Positions 41,369 through 52,604 of a stretch of DNA of 64,000 bases are shown one piece after another. The position numbers and the translations under genes are program-made. Each line of letters begins with the position of its first letter. Positions within the stretch are counted from its first letter, which is position 1. The DNA lies in the NCBI RefSeq assembly GCF_000372725.1, contig NW_005199649.1:26204-90203 (forward strand), read 5' to 3'. The notes under the pieces were generated by a model that was not told the DNA's origin, made no database searches, and was given only the letters and a program-made list of their open reading frames with translations. Origin of the DNA: Emiliania huxleyi CCMP1516. Its lineage: Eukaryota > Haptophyta > Isochrysidales > Noelaerhabdaceae.

Positions 41369-42213
41369 TGAGCCTCTCCATCCCTGGCCGGGCGGCAAGG
41401 CTAGGCGCGGGGCCCGTCGGGACCGCCGCACGAGCACAGCAGAGAGCAACAGAGCCTGCGGTTGCGGAGCATGACGCACAGCGACGGTGGGGACGGGCGG
41501 CGAGGGTGGGTGGGGGGTTGGGGGATGGGGGGATGTACGGTGCTCGGTGGGGATGGCCCAATACTGTATTCCCTGACGGCCTGAGAGTCCAGCATAATAC
41601 ACCGAAGCAGGACAGGCGCGAAACTCAGAGTTGCGTAAACACGTGCAGACATGTGTCTCAACATTTTCATGAGCCGAAAACACAGTGTCAACCCTAATGT
41701 CAATTTTGTCAGAGAGACCCGCACCCGCGCAATCTCTGCTCGGCGACGGCGGCGGGCACCTCCTCCTGGTTGGCGAGCAGCAGCAGGTGCTCCCGCTTTG
41801 GCCTTTGCGGCGGCGCGCAGAGCTGCGAGGTGGGCGCGACACCCCCTTGAAGCTTGATGTGGCGCGGCTCGAGCACCATGTTTGGGATCGCGTTGAGGCC
41901 GGCGCGGCGCAGCATTTTGGCGTAGTCCGTAGACGGCGCGTCATACCCAGTACAAAATTTGATCGATACGATACTCGGGCTCTCCACCTCTCGCGTGGCG
42001 CCTCGCTCGTGTCTCTCCGGGGGTGCGCGGGCGGCTGTGGCGCGTGCGGCTGGCGCGCTGGGGCGGGGGGGATGGGTGCCCCTCGCGCTCGCCGCTCGCC
42101 CCGCCACACGCCGCAAGCGCGCACAGTCACCCCGCGTGCAGTGAACTACTAGGACCAACTACCCGTATGTGAGCAGTGAACACTCCTATTGGTGGATGGG
42201 ACATCGATTGCGA
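41369..42213. other. Region after the LRR gene, no gene assigned
   Basis: A minus-strand open frame at about 41725-41960 reads DAPSTDYAKMLRRAGLNAIP and NMVLEPRHIKLQGGV, which looks protein-like but has no recognised family, start or partner exon. I report it only as a possible exon. Confidence 0.3.
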
Positions 42214-45200
42214 TCACACGCCCGCCTCGGCAGCAACCTCCGCAGTTGCCACCTCGAGGAGCGCGCGCACGTACGGGTTGGTGGACGCGCGCAGCGACTC
42301 GGAGAGCTGCGGCGTGTCCATGCCGAAGTCAAAGAGCCGCCGCCGCACCTCGGCCGTCCCCGCCGCGCGCTCCTCCGCTGTGACGCTCGCTAGCCGCTCG
42401 CGCTTGGCCGTGGCGTCCGCGGCGTCCGCGGCCGGACCGCCGCCGACCGTGGCCGACTCGAGCTCTGCGAGCTTCCGCTTGGCCGACTCGACCACCGAGG
42501 ACGGGAAATCGCACGACGCGGCGACGGCGACACCGTACGACTGGTCCGACGGGCCGGGCTGCACCTTGAAGAGCGGGGTCAGGTCGTCGCCGTCCACGTG
42601 CGCGGCGACGTGGCGGTTGCCGACGGCGGCCTCCCTGTCGGCCAGTGCCGTCAGCTCGTGAAAGTGCCTACGCACCGGCGAGGGCTCTCCTGCTGAGGAG
42701 AGTGCGGTGCGAGGCGCGGCGGCGCGGCGGCGGGCGCGCGCGTGGCGAAGAGCGTGAGCGAGCGGCGCGCGAGGAGCTGCGAGCAGATGGCGGTGGCGAG
42801 GCCGTAGCCGTCGTAGGTCGAGGTGCCGCGGCCGAGCTCGTCGATGATGACGAGGGAGGAGGCGGTGGCGGCGCGGAGGATGGTTGCCGACTCGAGCATC
42901 TCCGCCATGAAGGTGGAGACGCCGCGAGACTGCATGTCGCCCGCGCCGACCCTCGCGAGGATCGCGTCCACCGGCGAGAACTCCATCGCGTCGGCCGGCA
43001 CGAAGCAGCCAACCTGAGCGAGCAGCACGCACACGCCGACCGAGCGGATGTAGGTGGACTTGCCGCCGCAGTTTGGGCCGGTGACGAGCAGCAGCGAGGG
43101 GACCTCGGCGTCGGCCGCGTGGTCGCCGAGCGCGACGTCGTTCTTGATGAAGGAGCCGGTGCCCCCGCCGGCCGACTCCATCCGCTCGACGCACGGGTGG
43201 CGCGCGCCGTCGATGCGCAGCGCGCGCGGCGCCTCGGGCGGGAGCAGCGTCGGGCGCACGTACGGCTCGGGCGCAGACGCGGCGACGGCGGCAAAGGCGA
43301 GGAGCACGTCGAGCTTCGTCAGGTGGCCGGCGAGCTCCGCGATGAGCGGGCAGAACGTGGCGGCGGTGTCGACGACCTTTGTGACCAGCGTTCCCTGCGG
43401 CGGGGAGAGGGGGGGGAGGGGGGCACACAGCGGGAGGGATCAGACGGGCACGCGCTCCTCTCCGGCGAGAGAGCGGCCTCTGTGGCCTGGCCTGCGCGGT
43501 CTGGTAGTGCGCGGCCAGCTCCTTGTACCGCGCGGCCAGCTTGTCGAGCGCCTTGTCGCGGAAGGCGACTCCGTCCTTCTTGGTGCCGAGCACGTTGACC
43601 CCGTCCGCGTCGCGGATGAGCTTCTCGTCCTGCGCCGGTCGGGGGCGGAGCCGCGGGGTTAGGCCGTGCTCCTCGCCCGCGTGGCCGTGTCTTGTGGATC
43701 ACTACTAGCGAGTTGTGAGTCATGTTCTCCTTGCGCGAGACGCGGCAGTGGTAGCCGTGCGGCGCCCCCTTCTCGAGCTTGACGCGCCCCTCGTCCACGC
43801 CCAGCCGCTCGCACAGCGCCTCGTGCGCCGCCTCGATCTCGGCGACCGTCTCGTCCCGCGAGGCGCCCAGCCCCGCGAGCTCCTGCTCACAGCGGCGTCC
43901 GTGAAGGGACACGCCGTCCTCTCACCGCCGCGGGGCTGGCCGAGGCCCGGGCGTCGCGCCTCGTCAAAGTGCGGCCGGATCAGGTACTCGTGCCTGCGAC
44001 ACGGGTGCAGCTCGGTCGGGGGCGTGCGGGGGCGTGCGCCAGTCGGAGAACGGCGCTCGCGCCTCGCGGCCGCCTCGAGGTCCACCGCAGCGTGCACGAG
44101 CTGCCGGTACCGCTCGAAGTTCTCGTGCACCACCTGCAGCGGCTCGGTGAAGGCGGACTGCACGAGCGTGTGCCCGTCCACCTCGCCCTCGCCCTCGCCG
44201 CCCTCGGCGTAGCCGCCGCCCGCGAGCGCCGACAGCAGCCGCGGCAGGCTGCCCAGCAGCGAGTAGAGCAGCACCACGTCCTGCAGCGTCGCGCGGCCAG
44301 AGAAGAGGCGCCGCTGCAGCCGGTCAAGGTCCGCACCTACCAGGGGGCACAACCCGCAACGGCGTCGCGCGCACGCGGCCGGCCGCCGCAGCCGGCTCGA
44401 GCCGGCTCGCGCGCCCATCGCGGGCAGGCAGGTGTCTCGCAGCGTCGCGCGCAGCTCGAGGGACGAGACGAAGGTCTGCACGAGGTCGAGGCGGTGCTCT
44501 ATCTCGTGCGGCGACAGCAGCGGCTGCTTGAGCCACTTGCGCAGCAGCCGCCCGCCGCCCGCCGTCTTGGTCTTCGCAAAGATGCCGTACAGGCTCGCGT
44601 TGCGGTCCGCCTCGTTGGGCTGCGGCTCGACCGAGAGCGCGCGCAGTGCCGACGCGTCGAGTCTCACAAACTCCCGCGGCTCGACCTGCGGCAAGAGAGA
44701 CGGCAGGGCGTGTGTGTCAAGGCGTGTGTCCCCGGAGGGCCTGGCCAAGTGCGCGCTCGACGTGGCGTTCACCCACTCGATTCCCCACTGGCCGTGCGAC
44801 TCGGTGAGGGAGGGCAGGTCGAGGTGGCGGCACAGCGCGCTGAAGCAGCCGACGGGCAGCTGCTGCTGCGTCTCGAAGGCGCGCGCGTGGACAGGCTGCT
44901 CCGAGCCGACCAGCCGGCGCAGGTCCTGCTCGGCGTGCTTTTGCGCAAAGGCGCCGCGCGGCGCGTCGGTCACCGCAACCTCGCAGACCTTCGGCGCGCG
45001 GGGAGAGGGGTGGCGCAGAGCGGCGGGAGAGAGGGGTGGGGCGGGGGGAGAGAGGTTGGGAGAGGGGGCGTCGGCTGTCGGTCGCCTCGAGCATGTTGAG
45101 GAGGCTATATCTCCCCATATCTCCCCATATCTCCCCATATCTCGCCTCGAGCATGTTGAGGAGGGCTAATTGATTGATTGATTGATTGATTAATTAATTA

Positions 45201-46261
45201 GTCGCCTCGAGCATGTTGAGGAGGGCTAATTGATTGATTGATTGATTGATTAATTAGTCGCCTCGAGCATGTTGAGGAGGGCCTTGCGGTCGGCGGCTTC
45301 GAGCTCGGCGGGCAGGAGGACCTCGCGCGTCCCCTGCTGGCAGAGCAGCGACTCGAGCGTGCACAGGTTCTCGTCGTCCTCGAACTCGGACGTGCGGAGC
45401 GAGCGGGACGCCTGCGGGCGAGCAGAAGGGGGCGAGGGGCGGCCAGGCGGAGGTGGGAGGCGAGGGGCGAGGGGCGCAGGGAGAGGCGGGCGGGTGCGGA
45501 GGAGAGGGAGGCTCCGGGCGGTGGGGGAGAGGCGGACGGTGGGGGAGACGCGGGCTGCGGGCGGGCAGCGCGCGCCCCGTCCGCGAAGCACACGCCGACC
45601 AGCCGAGCGTTTCCCGAGTATCCCTTTGATCCCGCGGTCCGGCCGAGCCGGACGGCGGCGATGGTGGTCGATGCGTCGGGCGGGAGCTCGCCGTCGCGGA
45701 GGCACTCCTCCTCGAAGGCGGAGATGTTGCCCGGCGAGCCGCGCCGCGAGAGCACCCACCGCGCGCCGTCGAGCGAGTAGACCTCGAGCCGGCGCCGCTG
45801 GACGAGCAGGCAGGCGCGCATCACCTCGGCAGCCATCTTCTTGTTGATGGCGAGGTAGGGCGTGCGGCCGTCACCGTCGCTCCAGTGCCGCACCGCCGAG
45901 GAGGAGCGGAAGTAGAAGGCCGCGATGGCGTCGGCGTCGCGACCGACGGCGACGTAGTGGTCCCTCCTGCGGGCGCGCGGAGCGACGGGGCTGCGATCGC
46001 CACGCGTTCGGGGCATCACGGCGGCGGCGAGCGCACCGGTCGTACAGCCGGATGAGATCGGCGGGCTGGACGCCGAGACCCTGAGAGTGGGGGCACACAG
46101 AAGCGGGGGCTGGGCGACGGGTTCTTTCTCGCAGGCTGGTCGCGCGCAGCTGCGGGCCGGGCCGCCTTCTTATGCGAGAGGATGGTCTTTCCCTCGGAGG
46201 ACGTGACTTCCTCGGTGCCACGCTCATCGTCTCGGAAGCCAAGCAGGTACAGGGCGCTCAT
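42214..46261 (-). CDS. MSH2: DNA mismatch repair ATPase MSH2 (MutS homologue), multi-exon
   Basis: Recognises mismatches as a heterodimer with MSH6 or MSH3 in the nucleus. N-terminal exons (tentative ATG 46261; exon from 46080; then RDHYVAVGRDADAIAAFYF) give the mismatch-binding domain (NKKMAAEVMRACLLVQRRRLEV continuing to SRRGSPGNISAFEEE). The connector follows (RTSEFEDDENLCTLESLL, REVLLPAELEAADRKALLNM), then the lever/clamp (RLLRKWLKQPLLSPHEIEHR, DEKLIRDADGVNVLGTKKDG). The ATPase has GPNCGGKSTYIRS (Walker A), IIDELGRGTSTYDG (Walker B/signature) and ATHFHELTALA. Placed exons include 43629-43492, 43394-42742 and 42667-42214; introns 43395-43491 and 42668-42741 are GC-AG. Walker A reads GPNCGGKST instead of the usual GPNMGGKST. 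Some middle junctions are not fixed. It is divergent from the DUF493 gene. Confidence 0.93.
45080..45281. repeat. Four tandem copies of an MSH2 exon end with simple spacers
   Basis: The plus-strand word GTCGCCTCGAGCATGTTGAG occurs at 45080, 45141, 45201 and 45257 (periods 61, 60, 56). It is the minus-strand exon end CTCAACATGCTCGAG|GCGAC. Spacers are (TTGA)n with TAATTAATTA in two cases and an ATATCTCCCC repeat in one. Confidence 0.95.
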
Positions 46262-46592
46262 GCCGCTTGCCGAGCAGCAGCGCCAACGACAGCGGCGCCA
46301 ACGACAGCCAACGACAGCTTTTCGCGGGTTATGCCGGGCTTTTTTTCCCAAGTCTGTTCTCCCTCGTTGCTCAAGGAGATTGGATGGGATTCTCGTACAT
46401 GGCCGGCGACCCGTGGATGCCTCTTTTTGAAGCCTTGACCCGCGCATGCTGCGATTCCTATTCTTCTGCTCCTATTCTTCTGCTCCGCTGGCGGCATTGT
46501 TCTTTAATCCTTTCCCGTAAAGTGACCGAAAAGAAACCCGGCTCCCCGCGGAGCAGACCCGCGCGCTCGGCGCGAGCCCGGCGCGAGCCTCA

Positions 46593-47003
46593 ATGTCGTT
46601 GCTCTTCGCCCTCGTTCCGCTGGCGCTGCGTCCGCTGCCAGCGGCGCGCCCCGCCGCCGCCGCCGCCCTGCGAGCGCATCGCCCGCGCCACCTCTGCCGC
46701 CACCTCTGCGTGCGCGCCGAGATGCCGAATCTGGACGGCACCGGCTCCCTGCGTACGCTCGTCGACTATCCCGCCCGGATGGACATCAAGGCGATCGGCG
46801 AGACGGTGGGGGACGACGGCTTTGTGGCGGATATGCAGAAGCTCGCCGAGGCGGCCGCCCCTGCCAGGCCCGTCGAGGTGCGATGGCGAGACAAGGGGCG
46901 CTTCCGGTCGGTCACGCTGCGGTGTACGTTCCGCTCTGCCGACGAGGTTTACGCCCTGTACGCATCGCTCGACGCGGACGAACGAGTCAAGTTTAAGCTC
47001 TAG
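46593..47003 (+). CDS. DUF493 (YbeD-like) small protein with plastid-type leader
   Basis: 136 residues, single exon. The first about 45 residues are Ala/Arg/Leu-rich with no acidic residue (MSLLFALVPLALRPLPAARP), as in an organelle-targeting peptide. The rest is the DUF493 ferredoxin-like fold: LVDYPARMDIKAIGETVGDD, FVADMQKLAEAA, KGRFRSVTLRCTFRSADEVY, ALYASLDADERVKFKL. Bacterial YbeD lies next to lipoate genes and is thought to be regulatory; in algae and plants the family is plastid-located. The function is not established. The start at 46593 is the only ATG preceding the leader. Confidence 0.85.
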   Translation: MSLLFALVPLALRPLPAARPAAAAALRAHRPRHLCRHLCVRAEMPNLDGTGSLRTLVDYPARMDIKAIGETVGDDGFVADMQKLAEAAAPARPVEVRWRDKGRFRSVTLRCTFRSADEVYALYASLDADERVKFKL

Positions 47004-47253
47004 CGAGACGCACAGCTGGCCAAGTGCGCGACAGCGAGAGCGATCAGCCTGCGATCCGCGGTTTTGGGGCTCAGACACTGACAGGGCCGTAGACTTTTTG
47101 CAACTACTCGCAACTGGAGAAAGTCGAGGAACGTAAAATCCTCTCAACCCTGACACAGCAGCCCACACAGTGCACTGTGCACAGTGCCGGCGACGGCGCG
47201 CGGGGGGGCGCGCACAGACGTCGCACAAAATTACGCGTCAAAAACGCACCGTC

Positions 47254-48620
47254 CACCCGGCGCCAACTTGATTCCCGGATGCGCGTCTCACGGCCGGGTC
47301 ACGGGACGGGGAGGGAGAGGGGTGGATCCGTAAATCCGTAAATCCGTAAATTTGTAAGCAAGGCCACCAGAGCGCCCCCCATCAGCATCACACCCAGCTC
47401 TCTACCAGGCAGACAGAGATCCAGCACTCGCGACACGCTGAGAAGCCGGAGGCTGGCCTCTCCAATGCTCGCGCAACGCTGTCTGCACGCGCTCGTGCAG
47501 CTCTCCGGGGTCCGGGCGGCCCACACGGTGGGAGGGTCGACGACCGTACGACTGTAACGCTACGTATTAACTATGTTCGCGGCGCTTGCGCTGCGCCTCT
47601 GCGAGTGCGTCTATGAACCCCTCACGCGTGCGCATAATCCCCTCCATCTTGTCGTACAGCCTTGACCTCTCCGCCTCTGCGGCATCAGCGCGCCTCGCCT
47701 CTGCCTCCATCGAAATCTGCAGCGCGTCGAGCTGCTCGCGCAGCTCGGCCTGCATCTTGGCCCGCATCTCACCGATACGCCACTCACACTCAGTTCGAGC
47801 TGCATGATTTGCCTGGTCGGCCATCCGCTCGGCCGCTTTGATGTCGCGTTTAGCAGCCTGCTGCGCTCTCCTCAGGTTGTCGCAGTCGGAGCGCCTCAGC
47901 TCTTGTGCCGCAGCAAGCTCATCCCGCGCCGACGCGAGTGCCCTCTCTTCACAGCGCTCGCAGAGCGCTGCTCAGAAGCGAGCTCCTTGGTCTGTGACCG
48001 CAACTTCTCTTCCAACTCCTGCCGGGGCAGCATCTCAGCAGTCGCACTACTCGCGGCTGCATGGATGTCTGAGCCCTTTAGCGTGGTTTGCGCGTCTGGG
48101 TGCTGACGAGAGTGCGGGAGATGCTGCCCCATGTGCTGAACAGAGATTGCGCCAGCGGTAGCAGTGCCGGTTGGGCACACAACAACATTGCTCGTGGCCG
48201 AGCTGGCATAAGCCGCCGCACCAGCCTCTGCGGCTGCAGCGGTGCTTCGGATCGCGTCGAGCACTCAGCCTCGAACGTACTGAGGTCGGCTATCCCGAGT
48301 TCGTTGAGCAGGCGCTCCAGCACAATGCTGAGCTGCGTCGGTGCCATGTGTCGACGTGTCCAAGGGAACGGACGTCGCCGAAAGTCATTAGTTCACGCCG
48401 GAAAAGTACGTCTAACGCCGCCCGCTAGCTAGGGCACGCTCCCATGCGGCTGGGGGCCGCTTTCCAGCCCGTTTAGGGCGCCGCTTTTCGCGCGATTTTA
48501 CGGAATTACGATTTTACGGAATTACGGATTGGAGGGGGGTGGCGGCACATAGGCCCTATCATAGGGGGAGGGGGAGACGCGCATCCGGGAATCAAGTTCC
48601 AAGTTGGTGCCGGCACCCGG
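47254..48620. mobile_element. 1.35-kb element with terminal inverted repeats (non-autonomous DNA-transposon-like)
   Basis: The left end (47257-47345) reads CCGGCGCCAACTTGATTCCC, GGATGCGCGTCTC, then GATCCGTAAATCCGTAAATC. The right end (48613 back to about 48490), reverse-complemented, reads CCGGCACCAACTTGGAACTT, GATTCCCGGATGCGCGTCTC, then AATCCGTAATTCCGTAAAAT: the same order, with an 8-bp insertion. Flanks give a possible duplication CACCCGG (47254-47260 and 48614-48620), or CAC if CCGG belongs to the repeat. Inside is a decayed coiled-coil gene on the minus strand (separate entry). A partial relative lies at 13668-14055. No transposase motif is seen, so it would depend on an enzyme elsewhere. 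Confidence 0.75.
47567..48347 (-). pseudogene. Frame-broken coiled-coil protein inside the inverted-repeat element
   Basis: Order of pieces: MAPTQLSIVLERLLNELGIA to STFEAE (48347 to about 48265), LDAIRSTAAAAEAGAAAYAS to ELASEQR (48264 to about 47980), then ALASARDELAAAQELRRSD through KRDIKAAERMADQANHAART to EAQRKRREHS (about 47945-47567). Two single-base frame changes (near 48265 and 47970) break it. The last part is a strong Glu/Ala/Arg coiled coil of about 125 residues. Family not recognised; the C-terminal end matches the partial copy at 14 kb, so this gene is a normal cargo of the element. Confidence 0.6.
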
Positions 48621-48924
48621 CGAGCGCTCACACACTTGCTCACAGACACACCTCACACAGAGACACCCGCGCACGGACAGTGCGTCTCCGCACCTTTTTG
48701 GCTGTGACTGCTTCGCCTCGGGTCGGGAGAGCTGTAGAAAAGGTAGAACGTAGAAGTGAGCCCTCTGTGGACACGCTCTCGTCAGTCTCTCGGTCTCGCA
48801 TCCGTCTTCCGTGGGCGTGGCTCGGGAAACGCGGGTACCTACCGGGTTCGCTGCCGCAGCGACACACGCACACGTGCGTGTGGTTCCTGGCGACGTCCTG
48901 GAGCTAGACGATGCTAAGAGCTAA

Positions 48925-49983
48925 TTAGACCGTCTGCACGGCTGGCGAGGCAGGCTGCACGATCGACGATGGAGCGCTGTAGCGCCGCTGCACCGCGCAG
49001 GCCGCGTCGGTTAGGTGCTCGGTGTTGATAAGCACAAAATCCTCCTCAAGCGTCGCGAGGTCAGTCCATTTGCCGCTGTCATCGTGCGGCATCTCCTCGC
49101 GCAGCTGCAACCACGCCTGAGGTTCGGGTGGGGGCTGAGAGGTAGGCGAGGGGGAGAGGAAGGAGAGGGGAGAGGAGAGGAGGCAGCGGCCGGGCTAAGG
49201 AGGCGCCTTGACGCTCGGCCGCCGCTGTGCCAGCAAGTGCTGCAACAGCGCCGACAGCCCGTCGCCGTACGTGTCGTCAAGAGAGACCCACTCGAGCGCC
49301 GGCTCGAGCTCAATCTCCTCGAGCTCGAGCTCCTCATCCTCGTCGCCGGCGACGACCCAGCGCGGGCTCGGCAGCAGCCACTCGAGGTCGACATCCATCG
49401 ATACCACACACCCTTCCTCCTCGTCGCTGCTGCAGCCCGCCTCGTCCTCCGCCGCCAGCGTCTCCTCGAGGAAGGCTTGCTGCGCGAGCGCCTCATCCAG
49501 GCTCGTGTCGGCAGCCGCAGCCTTCGCCGACGCACCCCGCTTTTTGGGCGGCTCGTCCGATGCGCCCGCTGCGGCCTGCTCGGCCTGCTCGAGCTGCCGC
49601 AACCACGCCTCGTCCGTCGGCATTCGGAGCGCTGCCGCCAGCGTAGGCGAGCGCCGGAGCCATCGCTCCAGCATCAGGCTCCGGTCGGGGTCCAGGTGGG
49701 CCTGGAGGCCGCGTATCATGTGCGCGGCCGCTGTCGCCGCGTAGTCCTCCTTTCTCCGCTTGAGCACATGGATCCGACGCCGCCTCGCCGAGATCGCACC
49801 TTCCAGGCTATTGATAAAACCCTTGTGCCTCTGCCGAGCCAAGCGTGCCGCAGCAGCTTTTCTTGCTGCTCTGTGCGTCGTTGCACCGCCCGGCGACTCG
49901 ATGCCTTGCAGGGCTGCTGCAGACGGTGCGTCCGCAGCCTGAAGAAGAGGGTTGTGCGGCGTTTCCGGCTGAGGCTCGGACAT
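48925..49983 (-). CDS. bZIP-like acidic protein, two exons
   Basis: 322 residues: exon 1 49983-49207, 90-bp GC-AG intron (49117-49206), exon 2 49116-48925. Near residue 45 is a basic-helix pattern RKAAAARLARQRHKGFINSL followed by Leu/Ile spacing (LEGAISARRRRIHVLKRRKE), resembling a bZIP basic region with its usual Asn replaced by Lys; such variants exist in algae and oomycetes. The C-terminal half is rich in Asp/Glu (DEDEELELEEIELEP), like an activation domain. Exon 2 supplies AWLQLREEMPHDDSGKWTDL. A nuclear transcription factor is the likeliest role, but the zipper is short and the call is tentative. The ATG at 49983 opens MSEPQPETPHN. Confidence 0.6.
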
Positions 49984-50246
49984 CTGTGTGTGTAGCCTGA
50001 AGGTGAGGGAGAATGCTGGTAGAGGCTCGGCGATGCGGTACGTCGAGGCCAGCTGCTGCGTGGGCGAGGAGTGGGAACGAGGACCTTGGCAAAACGCGGC
50101 GGGCACTCCGGTGGGAGGTTTTTGGAGCTCCGCTCACGAGCGGGGGCGCGTTCCTTTTTCATCAGTCTATGTCATCAGTGTTCTCGGCGCTTACGCATTT
50201 CTTTCTTGTGTGTGTCTGGACCCTTTGTTTGTCTTTTAGCTCTCTC

Positions 50247-50250
50247 TCTG

Positions 50251-50336
<86 letters not shown>

Positions 50337-50337
50337 G
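50247..50337. repeat. (CT)n then (TG)n microsatellites
   Basis: CT run with one CCCT interruption (50247-50319) followed by TG units to 50335, directly abutting the coding-like sequence of the next gene. Such a pyrimidine tract could act as a splice acceptor. Confidence 0.95.
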
Positions 50338-50340
50338 TGC

Positions 50341-51282
50341 CGTGCGACGAGGCGGCTGCCATGCTCCTGCGTGGCGACCGCTCGATCCTCTCCCTCTCCC
50401 ATGGCTGGCTGACGGCTCTGCACCCGGACCCTCACGGCACTACCCTCGCCGCCGTCCGACGCTTCCTCCTCTTTGACACGGCGGCGGCTGGCGAGGCGGG
50501 GCTCTTCTGGGACTTTGCCAGCTTGCCGCAGCGAGGGCCGAACGGGGAGGCTAGAACAGAGGAGGAGAAGCGAATCTTCAACAGGGGCCTCGAAGTGATG
50601 GGGTCCTTCCTACGCGAGCGTGACCGGCACCTCTGTCATTCAGCAGCGCGACATGGTCCTGCCTCCCGGCGCGCTTACCGGCGTTGGGGCGTACAACCCA
50701 ACGCCGTACGAGGGCGATGGCGGCCGGGGCTGGTGCATCTTTGAGCAGGGGACGGCCATGACGGTGCTGGCGCACCTGACGGCGGCGGAGAGGCAGGCGG
50801 CGGAGAAGGGCAAAGCGCTGCCAGAGCGCTTCCGGAAGGCGCAGGCGGCCCGTGCAAAGGTGTATGACATCGGGGGGGCGGCGCCGATGGCGCGCGAGAG
50901 CTCCCTGTCGCCAAGGGAGGTGCTCGACGAGGCGTGCCGCGCGATCGAGAAGGCAAAGTTCACGGGCAAGGCGGACCAGGTGATGGTGCCGCAGATGCTG
51001 GCCGAGTTCGAGTGGGTCTTCCGGAGCACTTTTGAGCGGGCGCTTGAGGACCACGCGGCGAGCGGCGCGACGATCCGGCGGGAGCAGCAGCAGGCGGTGC
51101 TCGCGCGGCTTTCCGAGCGCGAAGGGGCAAATGGCAGGTTGAGATCTCGCGCGCTCCTCGTGACTGCTGCGATGAAGCTGTTCAGGTGGCGAGACGGGAG
51201 GCCCCTCGTGGCTGTGCGAGATAGTCGGGGCGCGATGGGCAGGAGTGTAGGATCAGGCGTGGAGCTACTAGAGGCCGGGTGA
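50341..51282 (+). pseudogene. Second member of the FWD..SL.Q...RGWC family, one frameshift
   Basis: Reads CDEAAAMLLRGDRSILSLSH, GWLTALHPDPHGTTLAAVRR, GLFWDFASLPQ, RTEEEKRIFNRGLEVMGSF, then needs one base removed at about 50608 to continue as YASVTGTSVIQQRDMVLPPG, GRGWCIFEQGTAMTVLAHL and a long helical C-terminus to a stop at 51280-51282. The same three motif blocks (HPDP, FWDF.SL.Q, RGWC) in the same spacing occur in the gene at 40 kb, but here no leucine-rich repeats follow. The 5' end is unclear; the reading starts at the microsatellite. Function unknown. One extra C in TTCCTAC is the only defect, so a sequencing error cannot be excluded. Confidence 0.6.
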
Positions 51283-51698
51283 CGGGGGCAGTGTGAGGGA
51301 TGCCCCACCGGAATGTGGCTGTGTCTTTTGAGTCAGGCGCCGCCCGTTCGACTCTTTTGCTGTGTGTGTTTGTCGAGCTTCCGCATGAAGTAACGCGCCT
51401 CTTCCTTGTTTTTCCAGCACAGCTGCCGCTCAGTAAGTGCGCCAACGACGCCTGTGGCGGCAGTTGTGTCAAGCTGTCAGGTGTTGTGCGGTGGACAGAG
51501 AGAAGTTTACGCAAACCCTTACCTCTCTCTTAGTATACTAGTACAGCCGACGTTGCCGGAGATGAAACTGACACAAACCGGATGCACAGAGGTTGAGGCA
51601 ACAATCAATATCCCAACGGCAACGCAAGCCTACGGACTGGGAGAGAAGGATAGAACCCCCATGTAAGAAAAACCTACCTAGTCGTTCGTAAAGTACGT
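51283..51698. other. Intergenic region between convergent genes
   Basis: AT-richer, with T-rich stretches at 51340-51420 and a TAGTATACTAGTAC palindrome at 51532-51545. No gene seen. Confidence 0.45.
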
Positions 51699-52569
51699 CT
51701 AGTGCTCCCGCTGCGACGGCGGCGTCCAGCGCGCGTGCCGGCACCGCCCGCTCGTGACCCGCTCGTCCTCGAGCAACCTTTCAACGATGCGGGCCGCGCA
51801 AGCGCCCGCGCCTGCGAGGTTGAACGCCTCGGGCCCGATCTGCAGCGCGCTGAGCGCCCCCGCGACGTAGAGCTGCCAGCCGTCCGCCCACTGCAAGGAA
51901 GGAGTCAGCTCGGGAAGCCCGCCGTGCGCGCTGCCCGGCGAGACGCGGCGGACCGACGAGAGGAGGCCGAGGCGATCCACGTCCAACACGTTGCCCGTCC
52001 CAAGCCAGATGGCATCCGCGCCGATAGTCTCGCAAATCTCGCCACCGCCGCCGCCGCCCTCGCCGCCGCCCTGGCCGCTGCCGCCGCCCTGGCCGCCGCC
52101 GCCCTCGCCGCCGCCGCCCTGGCTGTCAGCGGCGGCGCAAACACAAACCTCCCACTCCGCTGCCTTTGGCCGCCAGCTGGCGCGGCGCACCTCTGCGCGC
52201 TCGAGGACGCGGCCGGCGCCCCGAAGCTCCATCTCCGCCAGCCGCCGCCTCGCCTCGGGCGTAAGCGAGCCGCCCGGTCTCGCCTCTCGCAGCTGCCAGA
52301 GCCTCTCCTCTGGTGGCGCGGCGAAGAAAGCCGCCTCCTCCGCCCCCAGCTCCGGCGACAGCAACGACGCGACCCAGCCACCGCCCACGTCGAACGGCCG
52401 CACCGTCAGCTCCGATCGGGACACTAGGGTCACTGAACGCCAGCCGAGCCGGCAGGCAAACGCGGCCAGCTGCGCGGCGCTCAAGCCCCCGCCGACCACG
52501 ACCAACCGGCCCGTCCCGCGAGGGCGTTGAGGCTCGCTTCCGCTGCAGCGGCGGAGCGGAGAAGGAAGA

Positions 52570-52604
<35 letters not shown>

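Noticed and set aside
41709-42158. 3' exon of MSH2 or a separate gene at 41.7-42.0 kb
   Set aside because: MSH2 already ends at a proper stop at 42214 with a normal C-terminus; the open frame has no donor link or known family.
43969-45099. 376-codon plus-strand open frame across MSH2
   Set aside because: Antisense shadow of conserved MutS domains.
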